Positions 7,147 through 14,389 of a stretch of DNA of 16,287 nucleotides are shown in pieces. The position numbers were made by a program, and so were the translations under genes. This DNA comes from BOG-908 sp964242035 (GTDB lineage: Bacteria; Pseudomonadota; Alphaproteobacteria; Acetobacterales; Acetobacteraceae), in assembly GCA_964242035.1 (NCBI GenBank), contig CAXTCL010000075.1, forward strand, positions 1-16,287. The letters run 5' to 3'. Position 1 is the stretch's first letter. Each line of letters opens with the position of its first letter. The notes under the pieces are model-generated. The model did no database searches. It was not told the DNA's origin and worked only from the letters and a program-made list of their open reading frames with translations.

Positions 7147-8804
7147 CAGCTACGCTCCTGCGTCATCCAGCCGCGCATGATGGTCAGGCTTTCCTCGGGA
7201 TGTTTCTCGACCATTTCTGAAAGTTTCCGCAAGGATGAGGCACGCAGCTGACCTTCGACGTTCATCATGTCCACCATGCTTTCGTCGGCCAGCATCGCGG
7301 GCGCGCCAGACGCAATCATCCGCGTGGCCGATGCGGTGGCCGGGCCGCCGAAACTGGCGCCCGCAGGTCCTGCCAGCAGAAGCTCGCCGCCACTCAGCAT
7401 GTTCTGCGGTGTGATCGCCGACAGGCGGATAGCCATTGGGCGCAGGACGAACACGAGCGCCAGCAGCACGACCACGGCAAGTATGGCCGACTGGCCCAAC
7501 CCCAGGAGATCAGCCTTCCCGACGTCCAGCCCGAGCAGCCCGGTCTGCGGTGTGGCGGCCATGTCGTCCTGGGCGGCGGCGAAGCGCATCGAGACGACCT
7601 CCACCTTATCGCCGCGTTTGTCGTTGTAGCCGATGGCGCTCTCCACCAGTTTGGTGATGCGCGCGAGCTCTTCTGGGCTCCGCTCGGCCCAAGCCGGCTT
7701 GCCGTCACGTCCTATCTGCACCGTGCCATCCACCATCACCGCCAGCGAGATGCGTGCGATCTGCGGCTGCTCGCGCACCAGCGTGCGGACCGTCTTGCCG
7801 ATCTCGTAGTTGGTGGTCTCTTCCTGTTTCTGCTGCGCAGTTCCGGACTGGCCGCCCTGGCCCGCATCGGCGTTCGGCAGGTTGTTCTGCACGGATACCG
7901 GCTTGTCGGCCTCCGTGCTGTTGTTCTTCTCGTTCGAGGTCTGCGTGCTGCGCACCACCTGCTGGTCCGGGTTGTACGATTCCGCCGTCTCCTGCACGCG
8001 GTCGAAATTCATCTCGACGGCGGCCTCCGTGCGCACCCGACCGGCGCCCAGACTCTGCTCCAGCATCTCTTCCACGGCGCGCGAGATGCGCAATTCGGTC
8101 GCGCGGTGCAGCTCTTCCGAAGTCTGTGCCACCGCCTCTTCCGTCGCCGGCTGCCCGGCACGTGCGAGCAGGTTGCCGCGGCTGTCGATGATCGCGATGC
8201 CCTGGGACTTCAGACCAGGAACCGCTGCGGCCACCAGGTTCAGGACCGCCTGCACCGCCTGCGGATCCAGCTTGGCGGCACCCGCCATCGTGAGGACCAC
8301 GCTGGCCTGGGCTGCCTGCACGTCGCGTGAGAAAGGCTGCCGCTTCGGCAACACCAGGTGTACCCTGGCGCCGCGCACGCCTTGCAGCATGCGTATGCTG
8401 CGCGCGAGCTCGCCTTCCATCGCACGGGTCTCGTTGATGTCCTGCTGGAACTGGCTGCTCGTCATCGCATCGCTGCGGTCGAAGATTTCGTAGCCGATGG
8501 AGCCGCCCGAGGGCAGGCCGTCTTTGGCCAGCAACAGCCGTGCTTTGGGGACATCGGTGGCACTGACCATGATCCTGTCGCCGCTGCCGAGCTCCTGATG
8601 GGCGATGTGTGCCCGGTCCAGCGCCTCGGTCATCTGCGCGGCTTCGCGCAGATCGAGGTCCGAATACAGCAGCGCCTGCTGCGCCGGCGCACCGCCATGC
8701 AGCGCTAGCAAAGCCAGCATCACCAGCATGCCGACACCTACGGCTGCCAGCGCCATCAGGCGGGCAGGACCGAGCGCGCGCAAGCCTTCCAGGACGGGTT
8801 TCAT
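7146..8804 (-). CDS. fliF: Flagellar MS-ring protein FliF
   Basis: A 552-residue FliF that builds the MS ring in the inner membrane, the base on which the flagellum assembles. Membrane helices are at about 14-37 and 438-458. The first ring-building domain follows the first helix (ALLYSDLDLREAAQM ... MVSATDVPKARLLLAKDGLPSGGSIGYEIFD), then the YscJ/FliF-like TRAMEGELARSI-MLQGVRGARVHLVLPKR. A Gln/Asn-rich loop occupies about 270-335. The cytoplasmic tail 508-551 (ESMVDMMNVEGQLRASSLRKL, ending IMRGWM) is the FliG-binding end. It is first in the six-gene operon. Only about 50 bases separate its start from a repeat copy, with a CtrA-like site between. The ribosome site is weak. Confidence 0.97.
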   Translation of the reverse strand: MKPVLEGLRALGPARLMALAAVGVGMLVMLALLALHGGAPAQQALLYSDLDLREAAQMTEALDRAHIAHQELGSGDRIMVSATDVPKARLLLAKDGLPSGGSIGYEIFDRSDAMTSSQFQQDINETRAMEGELARSIRMLQGVRGARVHLVLPKRQPFSRDVQAAQASVVLTMAGAAKLDPQAVQAVLNLVAAAVPGLKSQGIAIIDSRGNLLARAGQPATEEAVAQTSEELHRATELRISRAVEEMLEQSLGAGRVRTEAAVEMNFDRVQETAESYNPDQQVVRSTQTSNEKNNSTEADKPVSVQNNLPNADAGQGGQSGTAQQKQEETTNYEIGKTVRTLVREQPQIARISLAVMVDGTVQIGRDGKPAWAERSPEELARITKLVESAIGYNDKRGDKVEVVSMRFAAAQDDMAATPQTGLLGLDVGKADLLGLGQSAILAVVVLLALVFVLRPMAIRLSAITPQNMLSGGELLLAGPAGASFGGPATASATRMIASGAPAMLADESMVDMMNVEGQLRASSLRKLSEMVEKHPEESLTIMRGWMTQERS

Positions 8805-8827
8805 GCCCGCAGGATGCCGCCATCCGG

Positions 8828-8843
8828 ATTACGCGCCGGTTAA
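8828..8843 (-). promoter_or_regulatory. Putative CtrA-type site upstream of fliF
   Basis: On the minus strand TTAA (8843-8840), seven bases CCGGCGC, then GTAATCC. The CtrA consensus is TTAA-N7-TTAACC, so this is a half-site plus a half-site with few mismatches at exact spacing. It is 25 bases from the fliF ATG. CtrA directly controls early flagellar operons including fliF in Caulobacter. Both this site and the one before flbT lie within the string CCGCCGTTAACC. Confidence 0.5.
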
Positions 8844-8854
8844 CGGCGGCGTAG

Positions 8855-8898
8855 GCAAGCAAGCAGTCCTTCTAAAAACAAGGAATAGGAAATTTTGC
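8855..8898 (+). repeat. AT-rich palindromic repeat, copy 4 (degenerate, left arm of pair)
   Basis: A worn copy: GCAAGCAAGCAGTCC and a decayed hairpin (TTCTAAAAACAAGGAA), ending GAAATTTTGCTC. It can be aligned along its length with the intact copy at 12689-12734. It forms a convergent pair with 8964-9007. It lies upstream of fliF and so limits the fliF promoter to a short interval. Confidence 0.65.
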
Positions 8899-8963
8899 TC
8901 CCCGTGACGTGCAAGCGTGCTCTCGCACGACCGGCGGACGCCTCAGCACTCGCCGACAGGGAG

Positions 8964-9007
8964 CAAAGGTTTCTTGCTTCTTTTTTTCGAAATAGAAGGC
9001 CTTTCTA
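8964..9007 (-). repeat. AT-rich palindromic repeat, copy 5 (degenerate, right arm of pair)
   Basis: Minus-strand copy beginning at the flgD stop codon itself: TAGAAAGGCC, hairpin TTCTATTTCGAAAAAAAGAA, then GCAAGAAACCTTTG. Its position directly at the end of flgD makes it a candidate terminator of the fliK-flgD transcript. Confidence 0.75.
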
Positions 9008-9733
9008 CTTGGACGCAATTCCCTCCACGTTCGCCAACCCCACCGACAACGCGCCCATCTGCAGCTGCAGCCCGCTTGCACCGTTCGTCAGCCCCGTCGC
9101 AGTTCCTACCACGCTGAACGGCACCGCGGTGGCGGCGGCGTTGCTCGTACCCGTCTCAACTGCCACGCCATAGGCGCCGTCCGGAAGCGGATTGCCCGCG
9201 TTGTCGCGGCCGTCCCAGGTCCAGGTGTTCGCACCCGCCTGCGAGGTCAGCGACACGTCGCGCACCGTCTGGCCCGCGCTGTTCGCTATGGCTATCTGCA
9301 CCGGCTCGGCCGCGGCCGTGTTGAAGGTCAGCTCGCCGCTGCCGCCCTGCAATGCGATCTGGCTCGATGTGACCGTCGCCTGATGCCCCACCACCTGTGC
9401 GGATTGCAAAACCTGCGAGCCCTGCTGCAGGGAGATCAGCTGCGACAGGTTCGTGTTCGTCTGCACCGATTGCTGCACGCCGGTGAACTCCACCAGCTCC
9501 TGGGTGAACTGGTTGCTGTCCACGGGCGCCGTCGGATCCTGGTTGCGCAACTGCGTGGTGAGCAAGGTCAGGAACTGGTTGAAGTTGCTGCCGAGCGATT
9601 GCAGCGCGTTAGTGCCCGTCGCACTCGCCGCCGCGGCGGTGGAGGTGCCGGACGCGGATGCGGCGGCGGCGGCATTCACCGCGGCCGCCTGTTCGGCGGC
9701 CTGGCTCAGCGTGATGGTTCCGATTCCGGTCAT
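9005..9733 (-). CDS. flgD: Flagellar hook cap protein FlgD
   Basis: A 242-residue hook-capping protein. FlgD is exported and sits at the tip of the growing hook as a scaffold for FlgE, then is replaced by FlgK. The N-terminal capping region is clear: FNQFLTLLTTQLRNQDPTAP (51-70), then VDSNQFTQELVEFTGVQQSV, the strongest FlgD motif. The C-terminal part has the FlgD Ig-like/tudor fold features, QTVRDVSLTSQAGANTWTWDGRDNAGNPLPDGAY. I chose ATG at 9733 because AGAGGAG precedes it; the open frame continues to 10021 but that part overlaps fliK. It follows fliK by 19 bases and probably shares its sigma-54 promoter. The stop is the first codon of a repeat copy. An Ala-rich stretch occupies about 12-40. 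Confidence 0.95.
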   Translation of the reverse strand: MTGIGTITLSQAAEQAAAVNAAAAASASGTSTAAAASATGTNALQSLGSNFNQFLTLLTTQLRNQDPTAPVDSNQFTQELVEFTGVQQSVQTNTNLSQLISLQQGSQVLQSAQVVGHQATVTSSQIALQGGSGELTFNTAAAEPVQIAIANSAGQTVRDVSLTSQAGANTWTWDGRDNAGNPLPDGAYGVAVETGTSNAAATAVPFSVVGTATGLTNGASGLQLQMGALSVGLANVEGIASK

Positions 9734-9752
9734 GGCTTGGCTCCTCTGGTGT

Positions 9753-11012
9753 CTAGGCGGTGATGTCGATGCCGGTGTCGATCCGGCGATAGCTTGCCTG
9801 CCGGCTTGCGGCGGCCATGGTCCCGACCTGCCGTTCGCTGGACGATCCAGCTCCGGCAGAGCCGGCCGCGCGCGCGGGAGACTGGGTGCCGTGGTTCTGA
9901 CCGCCTTGCCCACCCGGGGCGCCTGACTGGCCGCCACCGCCGGATTGGCTGCCCACGGAGGACCCTGCAGCCTGATCCTGGGGCGCGAGGTGCAGCACAA
10001 GGCTGCGCTGCTCCGGCACACCAGCCCGGTCCAGCGCCAGATGCAGGTGGGTCAGGTCGGCCTGCAGCCGCCCGAGTGTGTCGACGCGCTCCACAGCCAC
10101 GCTCACGCTGGATGCGCCGTCCTTGCCCCTGGTGATCTCCACCTGCACGTGGCCAAGCTCTGCCGGATCCAGCCGTATGGTAAGCTTGCTGCTCCCATCG
10201 GTGCCGACATGCAGCGACGCCATGGCCTGTCCGAGCTGTGCGGCTGGCGGGGATACGCCCTGTGCCGCGTCCGCGGAAGCACCCGCATCGGGCGCGGCCG
10301 CCTGCGCCTGCGCCGGGGCGGCTGCAGGCGGCGTTGCAGGCTGGGCGTCCGTGGCGGGTGGCGGCACTTGCAGGGCTGCCGGCGCAAGTGGAGCGCCTGG
10401 CTGGCCGGCAGCGCCGTTCGTGACCGGTCCGGCCGCGGCACCTGTTGGTTTGGCCGAAGGGCCGGCTGCCAGCCTGGCCTTTCCTGGCGAGGCGGGTTCG
10501 GCAGCTGCCAGCTTTGCGTCGGTGCGCGTGCCGGCCGGCGCTGACGCCTCGGCTTCCGCCGCGTGGTCAGCGGCGCCGGCATCCGGCAGCGCCGGCATCG
10601 CGCCATCCGCCGTGTCATCCGACACGTCCTTCGCCGCCGTAATTTCGGCCAGGTCGCCCATGTCGGCCTCCTTGCCGGTCGGCCCGCCCGGCTGCGTGCG
10701 GTCTGGCTGTTGCAATGCCGGCAGGGCCGGGTCCGCGAGTACCGGTGCGGCAAAGGCCGCGACTGACGCGCTCTCCGTCGCCATCGTTTTGGTAGCTGGT
10801 TTCTTGTTCGGGGCAGGTGCCGGATCCTGCGCCTCCGGTTTGCGCGTCGCCTTGGTCGGCGTCGTCGTATCAGTCGGCGTCGTTCGTTTGTTAGACAGAT
10901 CGCCAGGCTCCTGCAGCAGGCGGGCGAAATCCGCATTGCCGGCAGGCGTCAACGCTTTCCTGCCCGCAGCAGGCATGGTCGGCGCGGCGAAGATGGCGGC
11001 GGCAGATGGCAA
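9753..11012 (-). CDS. fliK: Flagellar hook-length control protein FliK
   Basis: A 419-residue protein with the usual FliK form: a low-complexity Ala/Pro/Gln/Thr-rich N-terminal ruler region (about 40-270) and a folded C-terminal domain. That domain holds LTIRLDPAELGHVQVEITRGK (the Flg_hook core motif), then VAVERVDTLGRLQADLTHLHLALDRAGV. FliK measures the hook and switches the export gate from hook to filament substrates, acting through FlhB. The frame opens with TTG at 11012, preceded by AGGA at suitable spacing; the next in-frame ATG (10976) has no ribosome site. The start is therefore likely but not certain. A sigma-54 promoter candidate lies 83-97 bases upstream. flgD follows in the same direction. 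Confidence 0.9.
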   Translation of the reverse strand: MPSAAAIFAAPTMPAAGRKALTPAGNADFARLLQEPGDLSNKRTTPTDTTTPTKATRKPEAQDPAPAPNKKPATKTMATESASVAAFAAPVLADPALPALQQPDRTQPGGPTGKEADMGDLAEITAAKDVSDDTADGAMPALPDAGAADHAAEAEASAPAGTRTDAKLAAAEPASPGKARLAAGPSAKPTGAAAGPVTNGAAGQPGAPLAPAALQVPPPATDAQPATPPAAAPAQAQAAAPDAGASADAAQGVSPPAAQLGQAMASLHVGTDGSSKLTIRLDPAELGHVQVEITRGKDGASSVSVAVERVDTLGRLQADLTHLHLALDRAGVPEQRSLVLHLAPQDQAAGSSVGSQSGGGGQSGAPGGQGGQNHGTQSPARAAGSAGAGSSSERQVGTMAAASRQASYRRIDTGIDITA

Positions 11013-11094
11013 ACGAAATCCTCATGACCAGACAAATGCCGCGCAGCGGCGAGTGATAGACGCGGCAGCCTGCGAGCCGCCCGGCTTCTGCTCA

Positions 11095-11109
11095 GCAAAC
11101 CGCGGGCCA
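11095..11109 (-). promoter_or_regulatory. Sigma-54 promoter for fliK-flgD
   Basis: On the minus strand TGGCCC, five bases, TTGC. This fits the -24/-12 consensus TGGCAC-N5-TTGC with one mismatch and has the required GG-N10-GC spacing. It would start transcription near 11083, giving a leader of about 70 bases to fliK. Hook-class genes of alphaproteobacteria such as Caulobacter use sigma-54 with FlbD, whose gene lies in this window. Confidence 0.65.
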
Positions 11110-11110
11110 C

Positions 11111-11178
11111 GAATTTGCCGTGCACAGGCAGCCTGCTTTTGCCGTAGCCGAGCAGATTACGCCCGGCAGAATTTGCCG
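11111..11178. promoter_or_regulatory. Cluster of three TTTGCCG motifs, putative FlbD enhancer
   Basis: The decamer GAATTTGCCG occurs twice exactly (11111-11120 and 11169-11178), and GCTTTTGCCG occurs at 11135-11144. The last exact copy sits in a palindrome, CGGCAGAATTTGCCG (11164-11178). They lie between the two divergent sigma-54 promoters, where an activator would bind. By analogy with Caulobacter flagellar enhancer (ftr) sites, FlbD is the likely ligand. The assignment to FlbD is inference; the repeats are directly visible. Confidence 0.5.
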
Positions 11179-11306
11179 CCCGGCAACGCCGCATCGGAAA
11201 ATACCTACCTCTCCGCACGCGAGAAGCAGAGGCTCCCGCTCTGTATCACCGCTGTCCACGCCTGTATCTATCCTGTTGCATCCGCATCGTTATGCCGCGC
11301 ACTGGC

Positions 11307-11322
11307 TGGCACATTTCATGCT
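11307..11322 (+). promoter_or_regulatory. Sigma-54 promoter for flgE
   Basis: TGGCAC, five bases ATTTC, then ATGCT. The -24 element is a perfect match and the -12 element has one mismatch, with GG-N10-GC spacing intact. The expected start is near 11333, about 55 bases before the flgE ATG. Three TTTGCCG motifs about 130-195 bases upstream are candidate activator sites. Confidence 0.75.
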
Positions 11323-11386
11323 GAGTGCCTGGCGAACACTTTGCGGCCGAGGCAATCATGCCTTCCGCAGACCAGGAGCCACCGAA

Positions 11387-12676
11387 ATGTCCCTGTTCGG
11401 CTCGATGAGTACAGCCATCAGCGGCTTGAACGCGCAAGCCGCTGCCTTCAGCAACATCAGTGACAACCTGGCAAACAGCCAGACCGTCGGCTTCAAGTCG
11501 GTCGGCACGCATTTCATCGACTATCTCACCGACAGCACGCAATTCCTCAACGAATCAGGCAGCGTCGCCACCAGACCGGAATACGAAAACGAGTTGCAGG
11601 GTACCATCCAGCAGAGCTCCGACCCGTTATCGATGGCGATAAGCGGCCAAGGCTTCTTCTCGGTCTCCGAGGAGGCCGGTGCCACCGCCACCGGAGCGCC
11701 GCAATTCTCCGCCCAGCAATACTACACCCGCACCGGCGACTTCACCGCGGACAACAGCGGCTACCTGGTCAACAGCGCCGGCGAATACCTCGACGGCTAT
11801 CCGGTCAACCAGGCGACGGGTGCGGTAAACACCAGCCAGCTCGTGCCCATACAGGTGACGCAGACCCACGTCCCGCCAGTCGCCACCAGCAACGTGGCCC
11901 TCGTCGCCAACGTGCCGGCGGACCCGAGCGCCACCAGCAATCTCACGTCGGAGACAAGCATCTATGACGGCTCCGGCGTCTCCCACCAGTTGCAGACCAC
12001 CTGGACGCAGAACGCGCCGAACAACTGGACGCTGAGCCTCTCCTCACCCGATAACGTCGCAGGCGGCAGCACGACCATCGGCACGGTCGGCGTCACCTTC
12101 AACGCCAACGGCACGCTGGCCTCGCTTGGCGGCGCCACCGGCGCGCTCGCCGTCACCGGCTCGGCCAGCGAAGGCGAGGTGCAGATATCGCCCAATTTCG
12201 GCAGCGGCGCACAACCGGTCACCATCGACCTCGGCGGCTACAACCAGTCCAACGGCGTCACCCAGTTCGCAGCCTCGGACTACCAGGTGACGAACGTCAC
12301 GCAGAACGGCTCGGCGGCCGGCAGCTTCACCAACATCTCTGCCAATTCGGACGGCAACATCGTCGCCAACTACGACAACGGCCGCTCCGTCACCATCGCA
12401 CAGGTTCCGCTCACGACCTTTGCCAACGCCGACGATCTGCAACGCCAGAACGGTCAGGCCTTCACGGCCACGCAGAGTTCCGGCGTGGCGCAGGTGGACC
12501 AGCTCAACACCAACGGCGCCGGCGGCCTCGTCGTGGGGTCCACGGAAGCGTCGAACGTGGACATCGCGTCGCAGCTCTCGCAGCTTATCGTGGCGCAGCA
12601 GGCTTACGGTGCCAACGCCAAGGTTATCACGTCGGCCAATGAGCTGCTGACGACAACGTTGAACATGAAGCAGTAA
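11387..12676 (+). CDS. flgE: Flagellar hook protein FlgE
   Basis: A 429-residue FlgE, the subunit of the extracellular hook that joins the rod to the filament. The N-terminal rod-type motif reads MSLFGSMSTAISGLNAQAA then NISDNLANSQTVGFKS (the ANxxTxGFK signature, about residues 29-37). SMAISGQGFFSV (about 83-94) is a further basal-rod family mark. The C-terminal helix reads ASNVDIASQLSQLIVAQQAYGANAKVITSANELL, ending LNMKQ, as in all axial proteins. The middle domain is Thr/Ser/Asn-rich with few charges, as exported hook proteins are. ATG 11387 is chosen because AGGAG precedes it by nine bases and the family begins MS-L; the open frame starts much earlier. Length and the LSQLIVAQQAY motif favour FlgE over FlgF or FlgG. 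A sigma-54 promoter stands upstream. Confidence 0.95.
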   Translation: MSLFGSMSTAISGLNAQAAAFSNISDNLANSQTVGFKSVGTHFIDYLTDSTQFLNESGSVATRPEYENELQGTIQQSSDPLSMAISGQGFFSVSEEAGATATGAPQFSAQQYYTRTGDFTADNSGYLVNSAGEYLDGYPVNQATGAVNTSQLVPIQVTQTHVPPVATSNVALVANVPADPSATSNLTSETSIYDGSGVSHQLQTTWTQNAPNNWTLSLSSPDNVAGGSTTIGTVGVTFNANGTLASLGGATGALAVTGSASEGEVQISPNFGSGAQPVTIDLGGYNQSNGVTQFAASDYQVTNVTQNGSAAGSFTNISANSDGNIVANYDNGRSVTIAQVPLTTFANADDLQRQNGQAFTATQSSGVAQVDQLNTNGAGGLVVGSTEASNVDIASQLSQLIVAQQAYGANAKVITSANELLTTTLNMKQ

Positions 12677-12688
12677 GATGGAAGGCAA

Positions 12689-12734
12689 GGAAGCAAGCAG
12701 TTCTTTTTTGAAAAAAAGAACCAAAAAACTTTTG
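12689..12734 (+). repeat. AT-rich palindromic repeat, copy 6 (left arm of perfect pair)
   Basis: The best-preserved copy: GGAAGCAAGCA, hairpin GTTCTTTTTTGAAAAAAAG, AAC, then CAAAAAACTTTTG. It begins 12 bases after the flgE stop. Bases 12695-12734 pair without mismatch with 12802-12841, a 40-base inverted repeat with a 67-base loop. Confidence 0.92.
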
Positions 12735-12738
12735 TTCC

Positions 12739-12754
12739 TGGCGCTGCTGATGCT
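12739..12754 (+). promoter_or_regulatory. Candidate sigma-54 promoter for flgK-flgL
   Basis: TGGCGC, five bases TGCTG, then ATGCT, with GG-N10-GC spacing. The -24 box has one mismatch, and the -12 box (ATGCT) is identical to that before flgE. It lies in the loop between the two repeat arms. Transcription would start near 12766 and leave a leader of about 90 bases containing the right arm. GC-rich DNA gives such matches by chance, so this is tentative. Confidence 0.4.
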
Positions 12755-12801
12755 TGCGCGCACGGTGTCAGGCGCCGCGTCTGCCGATGCGGGCGCAGTA
12801 G

Positions 12802-12846
12802 CAAAAGTTTTTTGGTTCTTTTTTTCAAAAAAGAACTGCTTTCTTT
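12802..12846 (-). repeat. AT-rich palindromic repeat, copy 7 (right arm of perfect pair)
   Basis: Exact inverted partner of copy 6 over 40 bases, on the minus strand. It ends 10 bases before the flgK ATG, in the space where a ribosome-binding site would normally lie. The outer end differs slightly from copy 6 (TTTCTTTC in place of TGCTTCC). Confidence 0.92.
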
Positions 12847-12856
12847 CTTACACACC

Positions 12857-14389
12857 ATGAGCGGCTCCCTCTCCGGCGCCCTGAGCATCTCCTCAGGCGG
12901 GCTCGCCAACATCTCAGTCGGCCTCGCCGTACTGTCCCAGAACGTCGCCAACGCCTCCACCCCGCAATACGCGCTGGAGAGCGCCACCCAGACCAGCCTG
13001 TCCGCCGGCGGCCAGGAGTTCGGCGTGCACTCTGGCCTGGTCGTGCGCGCCACCGATCCCGGGCTGCAAAGCCAGGTCGCCGCGCAAACCTCGGCGCTGG
13101 CCGCGGACAACGTCACGTCAGCTTCCCTCGCCACGCTGGAGCCGGTGCTCGGCACGGTCGGCGCGGGCACCGACCTGGGCAGCCAGCTCGGCGCCGTGCA
13201 GTCGGCCTTCAGCGCGCTGCTGGCCGATCCTGCCAACGCCACGCAGCAGGGCGCCGTCGTGGATGCGGCAGCAGGCCTGGCCAGCGGGATAAACACGCTT
13301 GCCGGCGCCTATGGCAGCGCCCGTCAGACCGCGCAGGACAGCGTCGTGACCGGTGTGGGCGAGCTCAACGCCGCGCTTTCCACCCTCGGCACGCTCAGCG
13401 CGCAAATCGTCAACGACCGCGCGCAGGGCCTCAGCACGGCGGACCTGGAAAACCAGCGCGCCCAGACGGAGGCTACGATCTCCGGCCTGGTCGACACCCG
13501 CTTCCTGCCGCAGCAGGACGGCGACGTGACCGTGCTCACGGCGGGCGGCGCCCAGTTGCCGACCGATGGCACGCAACTTACCGCGTCACCGGCCACCACT
13601 GGCCCCTCGGCCACCTATCCTGGCGGCGGCATCCCCGGGATCATGCTTGGCGGCACGGACATCACCGGCCAGCTTACCGGCGGTTCGATCGGCGCCAACA
13701 TCACCCTGCGCGACCACACGCTGCCGACGTACCAGGCCGGCCTCGACGAGTTTGCCGAGACCCTCTCGAGCCGCTTCTCCGCGCAGGGGCTGGCCTTGTT
13801 CACCAACCCCGCAGGCACCGTACCCTTCAGCACCGGGCCGGCCGCACAATCGGGCTATGTGGGCTACGCGGACACCATCCAGGTCAACCCGCTGGTTACC
13901 GCCACGCCCTCTTTGGTGCGGGATGGCACGCAGTCCATTGCCGGCTCGTCCACCGGCCCCAGCACGTTCACGCCGAACACCGGCGGCCTCGCCGGCTTCA
14001 CGACGCTGATCTCGCGCGTGCTGAACTTCGCACTCGGCCAGAACGTGCAGGACGGCGTGCCGCAAGCGCCGGTCGCCACGACAGGCCTGGGGCCCACCGG
14101 CGCGCTTTCCACCGGCTACGGCGCGCAGGCCACGCTGACGGACGCGGCCAACGCGCTGACCGCCGGCCAGGCCGCCGACAGCGCGGACGCCACCACGCAG
14201 GCCGGCGACACGCAGGCGGTGCAGACCGCGCTGCAAGGCAAGCTCACGTCGGTCACCGGCGTGGACATGGACACCGAGCTTGGCCAGATGGTGGTTCTGC
14301 AAAACGCCTACGGCGCAAACGCAAAAATCATCTCTGCCGTGCAATCTATGTTTCAGGAAGTATTGAACATGGTGGTTGGCACCTCGTGA
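12857..14389 (+). CDS. flgK: Flagellar hook-filament junction protein FlgK (HAP1)
   Basis: A 510-residue FlgK, the first of the two junction proteins between hook and filament. The N-terminal helix reads LSISSGGLANISVGLAVLSQNVANASTPQYALES; the usual ANxxTPGY motif is changed to ANASTPQY (about residues 32-39). Further FlgK features are the helical DLGSQLGAVQSAFSALLADPAN (about 110-131) and INDRAQGLSTADLENQRAQ-like IVNDRAQGLSTADLENQRAQ, the region that fixes it as FlgK. The C-terminus reads TELGQMVVLQNAYGANAKIISAVQSMFQEVLNM. ATG 12857 is chosen because the family begins at this point (MSGSLSGALSI); no ribosome site precedes it, only a pyrimidine-rich repeat arm. An in-frame TTG at 12812 also lacks one. 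Its stop overlaps the flgL start (GTGA). Confidence 0.93.
   Translation: MSGSLSGALSISSGGLANISVGLAVLSQNVANASTPQYALESATQTSLSAGGQEFGVHSGLVVRATDPGLQSQVAAQTSALAADNVTSASLATLEPVLGTVGAGTDLGSQLGAVQSAFSALLADPANATQQGAVVDAAAGLASGINTLAGAYGSARQTAQDSVVTGVGELNAALSTLGTLSAQIVNDRAQGLSTADLENQRAQTEATISGLVDTRFLPQQDGDVTVLTAGGAQLPTDGTQLTASPATTGPSATYPGGGIPGIMLGGTDITGQLTGGSIGANITLRDHTLPTYQAGLDEFAETLSSRFSAQGLALFTNPAGTVPFSTGPAAQSGYVGYADTIQVNPLVTATPSLVRDGTQSIAGSSTGPSTFTPNTGGLAGFTTLISRVLNFALGQNVQDGVPQAPVATTGLGPTGALSTGYGAQATLTDAANALTAGQAADSADATTQAGDTQAVQTALQGKLTSVTGVDMDTELGQMVVLQNAYGANAKIISAVQSMFQEVLNMVVGTS

Larger units (their letters stand above)
11013..11386. other. Divergent control region between fliK and flgE
   Basis: No gene is supported here. 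Open frames from flgE extend back into it but lack family likeness and ribosome sites. It holds two opposed sigma-54 promoters (11095-11109 minus, 11307-11322 plus) and the motif cluster 11111-11178. The 130 bases between that cluster and the flgE promoter would allow DNA looping. I found no convincing IHF site; TATCTATCCTGTTG at about 11265 is a poor match. None of the AT-rich repeats is present. Confidence 0.6.

Noticed and set aside
11120..11386. An N-terminal extension of FlgE
   Set aside because: It would place the sigma-54 promoter inside the gene, and the residues are Arg/His/Pro-rich without family likeness.
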